A stretch of DNA of 64,000 nt from Bretschneidera sinensis (lineage: Eukaryota; Streptophyta; Magnoliopsida; Brassicales; Akaniaceae): contig CM043699.1 of assembly GCA_023935145.1 (NCBI GenBank), positions 132,231,536 to 132,295,535 of the forward strand, in the 5' to 3' direction. Shown in pieces: positions 1-10,806 of the stretch. A program made the translations under genes and the position numbers. The number at the start of each line of letters is the position of its first letter. The stretch's first letter is position 1. The notes beneath the pieces are model-generated. The model saw only the letters and a list, made by a program, of their open reading frames with translations. It was not told the origin of the DNA and ran no database searches.

Positions 1-3000
1 TCTGATCCCTAGAGCCTAAATTACCTGTCCTCTGGCACCTGTCACAAGTCATGCAATACAAGTATGCATCCTTAAAAATAGAAGGCCAGAAAAAACCACA
101 ATCTAATACCTTACGGGCTGTCCTACGAGCACCAAAGTGTCCACCACAAGACTCAGAATGACAAAAGGCAAGTATCGATTTATGCTCAGATTCAGGGACA
201 CACCTCCTAATGATTTGATCACTACAATGTTTCCACAAATAAGGTTCATCCCATATGTAATGCCTAGCCATATGCTTAAGTTTTTCTTTATTAGAACGAG
301 GTAAAGTGTCAGGAAATTGCCTAGTAACTAAATAATTCACAATATCAGCATACCAAGGCTCACTTACCTCAATCCCAAAGAGCTGCTCATCTGGGAATGA
401 TTCTTGCAGGGGTAGGACATCCTCCTCATGAACAAGTCTGCTCAAATGGTCAGCTACCAAGTTTTCACTCCCCTTCTTGTCCTTGATCTCCAAATCAAAT
501 TCTTGAAGCAAAAACACCCATCTAATCAGTCTCGGTTTGGCCTCCTTCTTTGTCATCAGATACTTCAAAGCTGCATGATCAGTATAAACAACAACTTTAG
601 TTTGAAGTAAATAAGAGCGAAATTTATCTAAGGCAAAAACAACAGCAAGGAGCTCTTTTTCAGTTGTGGAATAGTTTAGTTGAGCATCATTGAGTGTCCT
701 AGAGGCATAGTAGATGGCATAGGGCTTCTTGTCCATTCTTTGTCCCAAAACAGCCCCAACGGCGTAATCTGAGGCGTCACACATCAATTCAAAAGGTAAG
801 GACCAATTAGGTGGAGACATGATGGGAGCAGTAGTCAATAACTCCTTCAGCTTCTCAAAAGCTTTCTTGCACTCCTCATCAAACTCAAAGAGAGTGTCCT
901 TCTGAAGTAAACGGCACAGGGGCCTTGATACATTGGAGAAATCCTTGATAAACCTCCTGTAAAATCCTGCATGACCAAGAAATGAACGAACCTCTCTCAC
1001 ACAAGTGGGAGAGGGTAAGTAACGCACAAGATCTACCTTAGATTTATCAACCTCAATCCCCCTAGCAGATATGATATGTCCTAAAACAATCCCTTGAGTC
1101 ACCATGAAGTGACATTTTTCCCAATTTAGAACCAAGTTTGTTTCAACACAACGTTTCAGAATAAGTTCCAAATTTCCTAAGCATGCATCAAAATCTCTAC
1201 CAAAGACACTAAAATCATCCATAAAGACCTCAATGATATTCTCGATGTATTCAGAGAAAATGGAGAGCATACAACGTTGAAACGTATCTGGTGCATTGCA
1301 CAATCCGAATGGCATACGTCTGTAGGCATAAGTGCCAAAAGGGCAAGTGAAGGTGGTCTTCTCTTGGTCCTCTTGCGCTATATAGATCTGGTTGTACCCA
1401 CTATATCCATCCAAAAAACAATAAAAAGGATAACCAGCTAACCTCTCGAGCATCTGATCGATGAAGGGCAGAGGGAAATGGTCCTTTCTTGTTGAAGCAT
1501 TGAGCTTCCTATAGTCTATGCAAACTCGATAACCAGTTACCACTCTTTGAGGTACAAGCTCATTCTCCTCATTCTTTACCACAGTAACTCCTGACTTCTT
1601 TGGCACAACTTGAACAGGAGACACCCACTTGCTATCTGAAATAGGGTAAATAATGCCACAATCAAGTAACTTAATTACCTCATCTTGCACAACCTTCATC
1701 ATAGGTGGATGTAGGCGTCTCTGGGCATCTCTGGTGGGTTTGGCACCATCCTCCAACAGGATCCTATGGACGCACATAGTTGGGCTAATTCCCTTGATAT
1801 CTGCCAAAGTCCAACCAATGGCGGTCTTGTACTTCTTTAGAACGTCCACAAGCTTCTTTTCTTGGTCCTCCTCCAACTTCGAGGATATAATAACAGGTAG
1901 CGTCTCCTTGTCCCCCAAAAAGACATACTTCAAGTGATCTGGCAAAACCTTAAGCTCAAGTGTAGGGGCCTGTATCACTGAAGGTAAAATTTTGTTAGTG
2001 GAAATAGGAAAGGACAAAGGAGGAATAGACCTTGGTAATATGGGTCGGGCCTCAAGGGAGGCTACGGTTTTGATCACAATGGGCTCTTCAGCCTTTTCTA
2101 ACTCAGCCCTAGAAATGGATTCTCCATTCTTAGTATAACCAACTCCTTGAGAGAGTGTTACTTTCAACTCATCCTCTTCCATTGCTTCCAAAAATCTCTG
2201 TGCAAGTGAGTTAATATCATTAATAGAAAAACAGGGTTTAATGTCAGTCAATGGATACCTCATGGCTTCAAAGATGTTGAAGTGTATAACTTCATTATCA
2301 AATTCCATGGTTAGAGTTCCCTCATAAACATCGATCTTTGTTCTTGCAGTCCTCATGAATGGGCGCCCTAAAAGCAACGGAGTAGAATTTAGGGGAGAAT
2401 CTTCCATATCAATGATATAGAAGTCTGCAGGAAAAATGAGTTGATTTACTTGCACAAGAACATCTTCAACGTATCCTTTAGGATACTTATTAGATCGATC
2501 AGCCAATTGGATAACAACATTATCACTTTTAAGTGCACCTAGCTCTAAAGAAGCATAAAGACTATAAGGCATCACATTAATTGAAGCTCCTAAGTCTAGC
2601 ATGACATTATCAAATTTGTTGGTACCAATCACACAAGGAACAGAAAAACTCCCTGGATCCTTAAGCTTTGGTGGCAATTTCCTTTGGATGACAGCAGAGA
2701 CTGTCTCATTCAACTTCACCACCTCCTTCTCACGAGTCTGCCTCCTTGTAGTGCAAAGCTCCTTCAGAAACTTGGCATATCTTGGCACTTGCTTCAAGCA
2801 CTCAATCAAAGGCATGTTGACTTGTACCTTCTTAAAAATCTCTAAGATGGCCTGATCAGATTCATCCTTCTTGGTTTTGGCAAACCTACTAGGAAAAGGT
2901 ACACGAGCAAAAGGATTAGAATCAAAAGAGTGTTTAGGGTTTTGTTCATTACCTTGAGGTTTTAAAGCATTCTCAGATGATGGAGGACCAATCATTTCCG

Positions 3001-3619
3001 CCATTGTGGTGGTGGGATCTTTCTGTATTTCGTTCTTGGTGCTCACAACATCCTCTTCCTCATGGTGGGTCACTTTGGCTTTCTTCTGAGTTTTAAGAAC
3101 AACCACAATGGTCTTGCCACTCCTTGTGGTAACAACTTTAGCTTGCTCGATAATTGGGTTGGGAACAGTGTTGCTAGGCAATTTTCCACTCTCCATTATC
3201 TTCCCCATGAAGTCCACCACTTGTCCCAATTGCTTCTTCAGCTCTGCAATATCCTTAGTGTGAGCCTGTTGACCTGTAACAAGAGCTTGAGTAGCAGTAG
3301 TTAAATTCTGTTGCCTTTGAGCAAGGGACTTTAAAATTTCATCATAATTAGAAGCAACAGAATTTGTAGGCACAATAGGATTAGGGACAAAGTTTTGAGG
3401 TACCTGAGGCCTCATAAACAAACCTGGAGGGCGTGGAAACACTTGCCCATGACCTTGAGGGTTCTGAACATTATCATTGTTGGCCCAACGAAAATTGGGG
3501 TGATCTCGAAGCCTAGGGTTATATGTGTTAGAGAAAGGGTTGTACCTTTGTCCACCTTGATTACCTTGAAACCCAACAGTGTTAAGAGACTCCCATCCTC
3601 CATTGTTGATCAGTTGGGG
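1..3619 (-). CDS. pol: Athila pol: protease, RT, RNase H, integrase N-terminus (partial)
   Basis: This frame is the direct in-frame continuation of gag after one TGA. Reading every codon from 3619 to position 2, I found no other stop. Order on the minus strand: proline/asparagine-rich gag tail, aspartic protease with DLGAS (2582-2596), reverse transcriptase with FMDD in place of YxDD (1214-1225), RNase H with its first catalytic Asp at 775-777, and the integrase zinc-binding domain ending CDRC (35-46). The integrase catalytic core lies off the left edge. The proteins would process the polyprotein, copy the RNA in cytoplasmic particles and insert the cDNA. No start codon is expected, since the part is made as gag-pol. 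The short ATG-initiated frame at 3412-3603 is off-frame and not real. Confidence 0.88.
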
Positions 3620-4642
3620 TCATTGGTCAGTTGGATGCCCTTGAGTACAACACACACCACAGATTTGAGCAACTTGTTGTACTTGTGCTCCATTCACGTT
3701 CAGTACCTGAGACAGAAGAGTAGACATTTTATTAACTTTTTCCTCAAGAGCAGAGTTAGAAGATACCTCATTCACCCCATGAGTGGAGTTTAACACTCCC
3801 TCGTATTGTTGATAATTAAGAGCACGTTGGGCGAGTAACTCCTTAGCAACATCAGGTGTCTTATCGACAAAAGAACCTCCGGCAGCAACATCTAACAATT
3901 GACGTTCGAGGGGGAGATGTCCCTCATAAAGGTAAGTGAGAAGATTCCCTTCTTTCATCCCATGTGAAGGACATGATGCAATTAAGCTCTTGAATCTCTC
4001 GTAGTAGGCATAGAACGCCTCATCCTTCCTTTGCTCAATTCCAGTTATCTGCTTCCTCAAGACAGTAATCCTTGAGGCAGGGAAGTACTTAGTCAGAAAC
4101 TCAGTCATCAGCTTCTCCCATGTGTTGATGTAACCCGAGGGTAAATCAAACAACCAAGTCTTTGCCCTATCTTCAAGTGAAAAAGGGAATGACTTCAGCT
4201 TCAGAACGTTGAGATCTGCATTTTGTGGGCACATACTTGAACACACAAACTGGAACTCCTTGAGATGTTTGTGAGGATCTTCGTTAGTAAGCCCATGGAA
4301 TTTGGGCAAATGGTGCAAGAACCCACTCTTCAGTTCGAACTCAGCTATCTTGCCAACTGCGGGTTCTGGATAAGTAATACAAGTTGGTGCAGCTCCCCCA
4401 TCAGTTGAAGAAGACATTTGCCTAATAGTTTCAGCCATTGGTACTTCGTCTTCCTTACTTGCGTCTTCTAAGTCAGGTATGTCTTCTTCCTCGTCTGACA
4501 AGTGATGTGAAAAATTATCTGACTCCTCCGACTCTAACCTCCCTTCTTGGTGAGGTGGGGGTTGATTTGTAGAAAGTGCAACTTCTTTTAGTAAAGCCAA
4601 GCGTTTTCTAAGTTCTTGAGTCTTTCTACTAACTGCTGACAT
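3620..4642 (-). CDS. gag: Athila gag, ending in a stop inside the zinc knuckle
   Basis: This is a 340-codon capsid/nucleocapsid protein. An acidic N-terminal part (about residues 35-75) is followed by the plant retrotransposon gag domain (about 105-215) and a zinc knuckle near the C-terminus. The knuckle reads CGVCCTQGHPTDQ and then TGA, exactly where the last Cys of CX2CX4HX4C should be. TGT or TGC to TGA is one base change, so gag and pol were probably one frame. The ATG at 4640-4642 follows a roughly 200-bp leader after the primer site. Gag packages the element RNA. Readthrough of the TGA could still give gag-pol, but a recent inactivating mutation is simpler. Confidence 0.88.
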   Translation of the reverse strand: MSAVSRKTQELRKRLALLKEVALSTNQPPPHQEGRLESEESDNFSHHLSDEEEDIPDLEDASKEDEVPMAETIRQMSSSTDGGAAPTCITYPEPAVGKIAEFELKSGFLHHLPKFHGLTNEDPHKHLKEFQFVCSSMCPQNADLNVLKLKSFPFSLEDRAKTWLFDLPSGYINTWEKLMTEFLTKYFPASRITVLRKQITGIEQRKDEAFYAYYERFKSLIASCPSHGMKEGNLLTYLYEGHLPLERQLLDVAAGGSFVDKTPDVAKELLAQRALNYQQYEGVLNSTHGVNEVSSNSALEEKVNKMSTLLSQVLNVNGAQVQQVAQICGVCCTQGHPTDQ

Positions 4643-4845
4643 TCATGGACCTAAATAACAAAAGTAAAGGAATCAATATATAAGTTAAAGTTTGAAATAC
4701 AAATAATAATGAGCTTCCCTTACAAACTTTACAAATGGTTTTAAGGAAGTCACATGCTAAAATTGCAATCAAGTAAAACACAAGTTATAATATTCTAAAA
4801 AGAATATTAACAAGTTAAATGACACTAAAATATAGAGATTTTGCA
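4643..4845 (-). other. Athila 5' leader between primer site and gag
   Basis: This AT-rich untranslated leader lies between the primer binding site and the gag ATG. I see no ORF in it. Packaging signals would be expected here but cannot be recognised by eye. Confidence 0.6.
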
Positions 4846-4864
4846 ATCCCCGGCAACGGCGCCA
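4846..4864 (-). promoter_or_regulatory. Primer binding site, tRNA-Asp type
   Basis: The plus strand reads ATCCCCGGCAACGGCGCCA. It matches the 3' end of plant tRNA-Asp including CCA, so the minus-strand RNA is complementary over 19 bases. Two bases separate it from the LTR end at 4867, as expected for minus-strand priming. Confidence 0.9.
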
Positions 4865-4866
4865 TT

Positions 4867-6732
4867 TGATAGACCGTTTATTTCGGTCATCAACAAACCC
4901 TGCAGAAGATTGTAGTAAAGTGATTAGTAGGGTATCGTTATTGGCCGGGGATTGCGGGTACTCTATACTAAAGAGTCATAAAAATAATAATAAATGATTT
5001 GATTGGTTTAATTAGCAGTTTATAAACAAATATAAATCTACATCTATTAACATTACATAAGATTAGGGGGTTTTCATGATCTGATTTTTCTTTTTACTAA
5101 TTTTACTAAGGAAATTAAAGAACAATTATTTACAATTGATCACACAATTCAGAAAATCAAGTTTGTTAAATGACTAATCAAATTGTATGTAGACAACGAA
5201 TTCGTGCCTCAATCACATATCAGAATTGAATCAAAGTGCAAGCCTAAAGAGATCATGCACTTTATAAATTCCTTCTTAGATAATCACTAAGCTTAGGAAA
5301 AGTCCATCAGCTAGTTATTTTGTTTAAGCAATCAAGTTAATACTCAGCGCATCCTTACAATTACTTAAACAAATCATTAAGATCAAAAGCAATTATGATT
5401 CAATAACATGTTCCTTATTCCTATGAAAAAGTCCATGGATAAAGAACATGCAATTTCCAGAACATTGGCTATTGTTCATAGCTTTTACCACTTTAAATTG
5501 TACTCCAGATCAATTAGGTGATCGAAAGTGCGATTATGGCTTCAATGATTTGCAATATCAAAGTTTTCAATATAACAGAACTGAAAATTCAACATATATA
5601 ATGAATTAATATGTCTACATATCATGAACAATTCAAAAACATTAAAGAATAAATCTGAAAATTAACCAACTCATTGAATTAATAATAATATCTAACATAA
5701 GAATCTAAGGCTGAAACAATTAAAAAGAATAGCCGTAAGGGGTACACTTCTTGAACACACTCAAGGAAGCTTGAGATGTTAATGGTGATGAACCTCACGG
5801 CTATAATGATAGATGAAGGAGAACACATTTTGGAAAAGTCCTAATGTGCTCACAATTGGAGATGGAATGGTGGAGTGTTTCAGCCTTTTGCTTCTTGAAT
5901 TTTGAGTAGAGATGGTTCCAAGAGAAAAGATGATCTCTTTCAGCTTACAAACACCCTATTTATAGAGCTTAGAACAACCCTCTAAGCTTAGGAAAAGCAA
6001 GAAAATAATGCTAAAAACAAGCCATGAAACATGCAAGGAAACAATCCCTAAAACATGCAAAGAATCAAGGAATGGCCAAAAGTAAGAAAGAGGAATACAA
6101 TCCCGAAATTTCAGGAGGACCCAACCAGTAGAATTCAAACGGTCATATCTTCTTCCACACATCTCCAAATGAGCTGAAACTTGTTGGGCTGGAAAGAAGA
6201 CGTCTTGAACTTCAATTTGGACCTAAGAAAGTCTCAAAAATGATATTGTTTGGGCCTGTTATGATGGGCCAAAATCCAGTAGGCTGTTGCATCCGAATCT
6301 TCCTCTACTTTGGGCTTGGACCTTGCACCTTGCTTAGTTGACAAGAGATTATGTGATTTTTTGTTGGGCAAGCCCATGTTCGGTTGGACATACCCATGTC
6401 ACTAATGGACTCCAATATTCTTTTGTGTTTTGACACATCATCCAAATAATTCCAAGGTGGAACCCTACAAAGAAATCAGCAAATAATAGATAAGGAAAGT
6501 TTCCATAATTAGAAAAGTTTCTTAGAATGATAAGACTATTTTCTTAATCCACTTAGATTTCCTAAAGTAACTAGGAAAACTCATTTTAGCGCCTTATTTT
6601 ACCATTCCCACGTTCACAAGCTTTTTAAATACTAAGAAAAGAAACTAAGCTCAAAATAACAAAGTTAAGAGAATTGCAAAGCCAAATAGGGTAGGAAAGG
6701 CATTAAAAACGTAACACAAAGTGTTCCTATCA
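4867..6732 (-). repeat. Athila 5' LTR
   Basis: This LTR is 1866 bp. On the minus strand it starts TGATAG (6732-6727) and ends CTATCA (4872-4867), a perfect 6-bp inverted terminal repeat. It has no long ORF; the 70-codon frame at 5956-6168 overlaps the promoter region and is not convincing. A TATA box lies at 5957-5964. Confidence 0.88.
5957..5964 (-). promoter_or_regulatory. TATA box of the Athila LTR
   Basis: The minus strand reads CTATAAATAGGG about 770 bp into the LTR, followed by a transcribed half leading to the primer site. It is the best TATA match in the LTR and fits the U3/R boundary. Confidence 0.6.
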
Positions 6733-8010
6733 ATGAGTAAGGTAATTTCTATTATGAATCTAAAAATAGCCTAAGAGTATGAGCCACAACTTTCATATGT
6801 TACACATATCCCAGTCATTGATGTGGCACATCACTATACACCATAAATCCTTCATCACCAGAAAGAAACCCCAATACTGGTGCTATAGTCAATTTCTCCT
6901 TTAGTAATTGAAAATTTTTTCTCACATTTCCCTTACCATAAAAATCTCACCTGGTCAATCTATTCAACAATATTACAATAATAGAATTTTTTTTTAAATA
7001 ATCTTTTATTATAACTAGCTAACCCTAAGAAGATTCTAATCTCAATCATAATAGTTGGTCTCTCCCAACTTAACATTGCCTCTACTCTTTTGTTGATCAA
7101 CTACTATGCCATTTCCCGATATTGCATGTTCCAAGAAAATTATTTCATTCAACCAACACTCACACTCAGAGAACTTTGCATATAGTTTCTCTCTCCTCAT
7201 AATCTCCAACACACTGTCAAATGTTTCACATGTTGTTCTTCATTCTTAGATTATATCAGAAACTCAAATAAAACCATAAACTTGTTAAGATATAGCTTAA
7301 ACACTCTATTCATCCAGTCCATGTTTCTGGAACATTAGTTAATCCAAAAGACATCACAAAAAGCTTATGACCATAACGTGTCCTAAAAGCAGTCTTAGGC
7401 ACGTCTCCCTTCTCTATCCTCAATTGGTGATAACTTGATCTCATATTTATCTTAGAAAACACCCTCACTTCCTGCACTGCTTAAACAATTTATTTATCCA
7501 TAGAAAAAGGTATTTGTTCTTATTCAACTATATGTAATCTATGCACACTCTTATAGTTCCATCATCCTTCTTCACGAACAACACAGGGCTCCTCAAATAC
7601 ATTAGGTCCGATAAATTGTTTATCCAAAAATTCTTAAAATGGTATGTTCGACTCTCTCAATTCAGTTGGCATCATTATGTAGGGTGCTATTAAATATATG
7701 TGATAATCCTGGTATCACATCAATAGAGAATTTTATCTCCCTACTTGGAGGTAACCTAGACAACTAGTCAAGAATTACATTAGAATAATCTTTCACCACT
7801 AAGATTTATTCTAACTTCCTATTTTCCTTTTTAGACTCCATTATATATGCAAAATACTTTGCACAACCATTCTTTAACAATCTCCTAGCGGTTAAAGCAA
7901 AACGAGATACTTTGAGAGTATCTTATGTTCTCTTCGAAATTAAACTCCTCATGTCCATATCTAGAACACTATCTTCTTTCTAAAGCAATCACCCATATTC
8001 AAAGATAATA
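6733..8010 (-). pseudogene. Degenerate gypsy RT and RNase H
   Basis: Conceptual translation across frames gives, in order, a retropepsin-RT linker (REIKFSIDVIPG), RT motifs SPVLFVKKDDGT and VCIDY (about 7530-7590), [14 protein letters not shown] (about 7430-7480), [10 protein letters not shown] and FGLTN (about 7330-7400), and a decayed YxDD region near 7250 where the catalytic Asp pair is no longer readable. RNase H remnants run into the Athila LTR at 6733. Several stops and at least two frameshifts make it non-functional. Confidence 0.75.
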
Positions 8011-8017
8011 AATCAGC

Positions 8018-8800
8018 CTAATGCTTGAATGGAGGGTCCAGGATGATTTATGCATTAAGAAAGCCTACAACTCATTCAGATTGAAAGGTAACTTGGTCCC
8101 ATGGGCTTCTTTAATATGTTATGGTCACTGTCCTCCTAAGCACTCCTTTATCCTCTGGCTGGCTATTCAGAACAGGCTACTCACCAAGGACAGATTACAG
8201 TTGGAAGGGGATGACAAGCTACGCCCCCTTTGTAAAGAGCAGGAGGAATCTAGAGAGCACCTTTTTTTCTCCTGCAAGATCAGTAATGAAACTTGGAAAG
8301 CCATAAACCTTTGGCTTGGCAGTAGAATGCAGATGAGCACAATTGATAATGCTGTCAGGTGGATACAGAAGGTTAAAGGAACCGGCCCCCAAGCTATTTC
8401 CAAAAGGATAGCTCTTGCTAGCACAGTCTACAGTATATGGATGGCTAGGAATGCCAGACTCTTTGATCACTCCCCTGTCCAAACTTCCAGCCTTGTCAAG
8501 AAGATCCAAGTGGTTATTTACAGAATTGTGTATGCTTGCTGCCTTCAGATTAGGCAATCCTTGTAAGTTTGCTTGTTGTTGTTATGGTTGATGATGTTAG
8601 TCCCTTAAGGATGGGTTATGATCATCCTATCCCTTTTCTTTGTGCTGCTTTCTTTCGTTCTACCCATTATATAGGTTTCTATTGTAAGTTTATATTTTGG
8701 TTCCTTTTGTAAATGCTCCATTGTATATCCCCTGGGTATGCCCAGTGATTTTTGTAAATGTTTTGATCAATACAAGTTTTATTTACAGATAAAAAAAAAA
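8018..8800 (+). mobile_element. 5'-truncated LINE (L1-like) with poly(A)
   Basis: Only the C-terminal end of ORF2 and the 3' UTR remain, then a 10-A tail at 8791-8800. The flanks share AAATCAGC (8010-8017 and 8798-8805, the second overlapping the tail), a plausible target duplication. It lies in the coding region of the old gypsy element, opposite to its direction. Severe 5' truncation is usual for target-primed insertion. Confidence 0.8.
8021..8566 (+). pseudogene. LINE ORF2 C-terminal zf-RVT fragment
   Basis: This is a 181-codon open frame with the plant LINE zinc-binding RT-associated domain (zf-RVT): an N-terminal WxxxIxxKAYNSF-type start, PPKHSFILWLAIQNRL, then LCKEQEESREHLFFSC around residues 90-108, the Cys/His core of the domain. 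Endonuclease and RT domains are absent. The first ATG lies 3 bp inside the element and is probably incidental, because the original protein began kilobases upstream. A non-functional remnant is the natural reading. Confidence 0.8.
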
Positions 8801-9474
8801 TCAGCTTCAGATTTTCTATCACTGATACGAATCACACAACCCTTGTAAACATTTATGATTATCACTCCATCTCTAAAAGGAACTTCAACAAAAATATTTT
8901 GCATCAAATGACTAATACATACTTCAATAGACTTCATATGAATATTGGATGCAAAAGAATAGGTTGCACCAAGATCAGCCAACATTGATATGTCCACCTT
9001 CTCTACACACAAAGCTCTTTAAATTTTGATAATTCTGAGATAAATATCTTATATGAATATGTCTATAAGAAACTTCTATCTCTTAATCATACATTAGATT
9101 ACCACATCCTCTTGGTGGCATATTTACTTCCTCGGCTATGACTTCCAGTTCCAATTACCTGTCTCTCAAATCTAAGGGTCCCACCAATAGTATTTTGAGC
9201 TACAGAAGTAACAGATTCTGCTTGCTTCCGAGTCTGTACTTTAGTTCCCTGTGACAAAGAATGCCTCAACTAGGTGGTCTCCCACCCTGCACACTCATAT
9301 TGGTACCACCTCTGGGTTCCTCAAATATAGACTTCTTCCGCCAATTCCTCATTCCTCTAAATTCCATCACATCCTTCTCAATCTGAAGTGTTATATCCAC
9401 TAATCTGACATAATTCATATGTCTCATGTAAGATGGTTTTGATCAAATCTTAAAACATAATTCATCTATGAACC
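8801..9474 (-). pseudogene. Degenerate gypsy protease and gag C-terminus
   Basis: The open part 8779-9012 translates with ADLGATYSFASNIHMK, a retropepsin active site (DSGATHSF-type) with the Ser changed to Leu. Upstream on the minus strand (9013-9474) is basic, glycine-rich gag C-terminal sequence broken by stops. It is cut at 9474 by the copia insertion, and gag resumes at 14687. Confidence 0.7.
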
Positions 9475-10298
9475 TGTTGTTATTTGTCTAAGTTTCAAAC
9501 ATATCCAAACATGGTCTAAAGTTGGTTAATGTCCAAACCAATTGTGGGATATCAAATTTCAGCAAGTTATAAGGTTTCACACATATGTGTGCTTCAATTT
9601 TGAGCATGGGAAGGTCAGGCACACTACTGTGGAAGTTTCTGCCCACAGGCAGGAGGTGTGCGCACAGCATCAGGAGGCTGCAGCATCAGGTCACGCCGCA
9701 GCACACAGCACCACACCAAAACACACAGCATCACTTGGAGAGTGATGAAGGGTTGAGATTAAAGGAAGAACATGATCAAAGGGAGGATAATGACTCACAA
9801 GAATGTCCAAGAATTAAGAGGCTATAAAAAGGGTTTCCTAGCCTCATTTCAAGTGGTGAAAAAGGTGTGTGAGAGAACCACATAGGTTGTGACATTGTGA
9901 GATCATTGTAAACACAAAAGAGAATTGTGAGAGACATAAACACAAGAGGGACTCTTGTAGTGAGGCTGGTTGTAAAGAAGAGAGGTTAGTAGAGAATTGA
10001 TAGAAAGCATTGTAATAGGTCTATCACTTTCTTGTTCTCTTCTTGGTTCTTCAAGAACTTGGATTCTTGAAGGGGATTGTTGTAACTTTGTAAGAACCAT
10101 TGAGATAGTGCAGAGAGTTCGGAGGAACTCACGGGACGTAGGCACATTGCCGAACCTCGACAACAAATTACTTGTCTTCTTTCTTTCTTTGATTTTCTGT
10201 TCTTGTGTTCGATTGCTGAAATTCTTTCTACAAGTCATTCAAGACTTGGGTGTTTAGAAGATCACCACCTGGGCATCTTGTCAAGCTGATTTCCAACA
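9475..10298 (+). repeat. 5' LTR of copia 9475-14686
   Basis: It begins TGTTGTTATTTGTC and ends TTTCCAACA. A TATA box (TATAAAAA, 9823-9830) has a transcribed region of about 470 bp after it. It is the same length as the 3' LTR and carries a GC-rich CAGCAC-type stretch at 9660-9735. Confidence 0.93.
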
Positions 10299-10299
10299 G

Positions 10300-10311
10300 T
10301 GGTATCAGAGC
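10300..10311 (+). promoter_or_regulatory. Primer binding site, initiator tRNA-Met
   Basis: TGGTATCAGAGC, complementary to the 3' end of plant initiator tRNA-Met, one base after the 5' LTR. Confidence 0.92.
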
Positions 10312-10539
10312 TAAGCAGCTGGTTATCGGAGCAAGAAGTAGAAGATACGAAGCCAAGACTCCAAGAATCAAAGATCAAACTTCTTGGGTGATTCAAGAAC
10401 GGTGTAAAGATCAAGATCCGGTCGTGTTCTTGAAGGTTGATTCAAGAACGGTGTTAAAGATCCATCTTCAATCTATGTTCTTAAGGTTAAAGAAAGTAGT
10501 TGTGGTTAGTGCACAAATCTGGGATCTTGTCCGCAAAAG

Positions 10540-10806
10540 ATGGCTTAAAATTTCTGTGTGGAGAAGTTTGATGGAAAGAGGGACTTTGCCCTATGGAAGC
10601 GGAAGATCAAGGCGGTTCTCATGTAGCAGAAAGTGGACTTGGCTATTGGAGAAGATGATGCTTTTCCAGCAAGTGTCATGGAGGACCAGCGGATCGAGAT
10701 GAAGAAGATGGCTTACAGCACCATTTTCTTGCACATATCGGACAATATCACAAGGGAGTGAGGAGACTCGAAAGATCCAGCTGCATTATGGAAGAAACTA
10801 GATGAA
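10540..10806 (+). pseudogene. Copia gag N-terminal part, broken
   Basis: Conceptual translation shows CGEKFDGKRDFALWKRKIKA and KVDLAIGEDDAFP, typical of copia gag (UBN2-type), with a TAG in place of a Gln codon (about 10627) and a TGA near 10760. The frame then joins LWKKLDELFLAKTLPHKRYL in the next ORF. A stretch of gag appears deleted where the protein jumps to the basic segment at about residue 35 of that ORF. Confidence 0.75.

Larger units (their letters stand above)
1..6732 (-). mobile_element. Athila-type Ty3/gypsy retrotransposon, 5' part
   Basis: Reading the minus strand, the order is 5' LTR (6732-4867), primer binding site, gag and then pol up to integrase at the window edge. The second LTR lies outside the window, so the target duplication cannot be confirmed; the 5 bp next to the LTR are ATGAG (6733-6737). 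The lineage call rests on the long LTR, the tRNA-Asp-type primer site, the DLGAS protease motif, the FMDD reverse transcriptase motif and gag of the plant retrotransposon gag family. It is inserted in the RNase H region of an older gypsy element that resumes at 6733. Coding decay is very low, which suggests a recent insertion. Confidence 0.9.

Noticed and set aside
3412..3603. A 63-codon minus-strand frame starting with ATG next to the gag stop
   Set aside because: It is one base out of phase with the conserved gag-pol frame, which reads through the same DNA with family-like sequence.
9585..10257. Several short open frames in both directions within the copia LTR
   Set aside because: The same frames recur in the 3' LTR and lie over promoter and leader sequence; no domain or coding signal.
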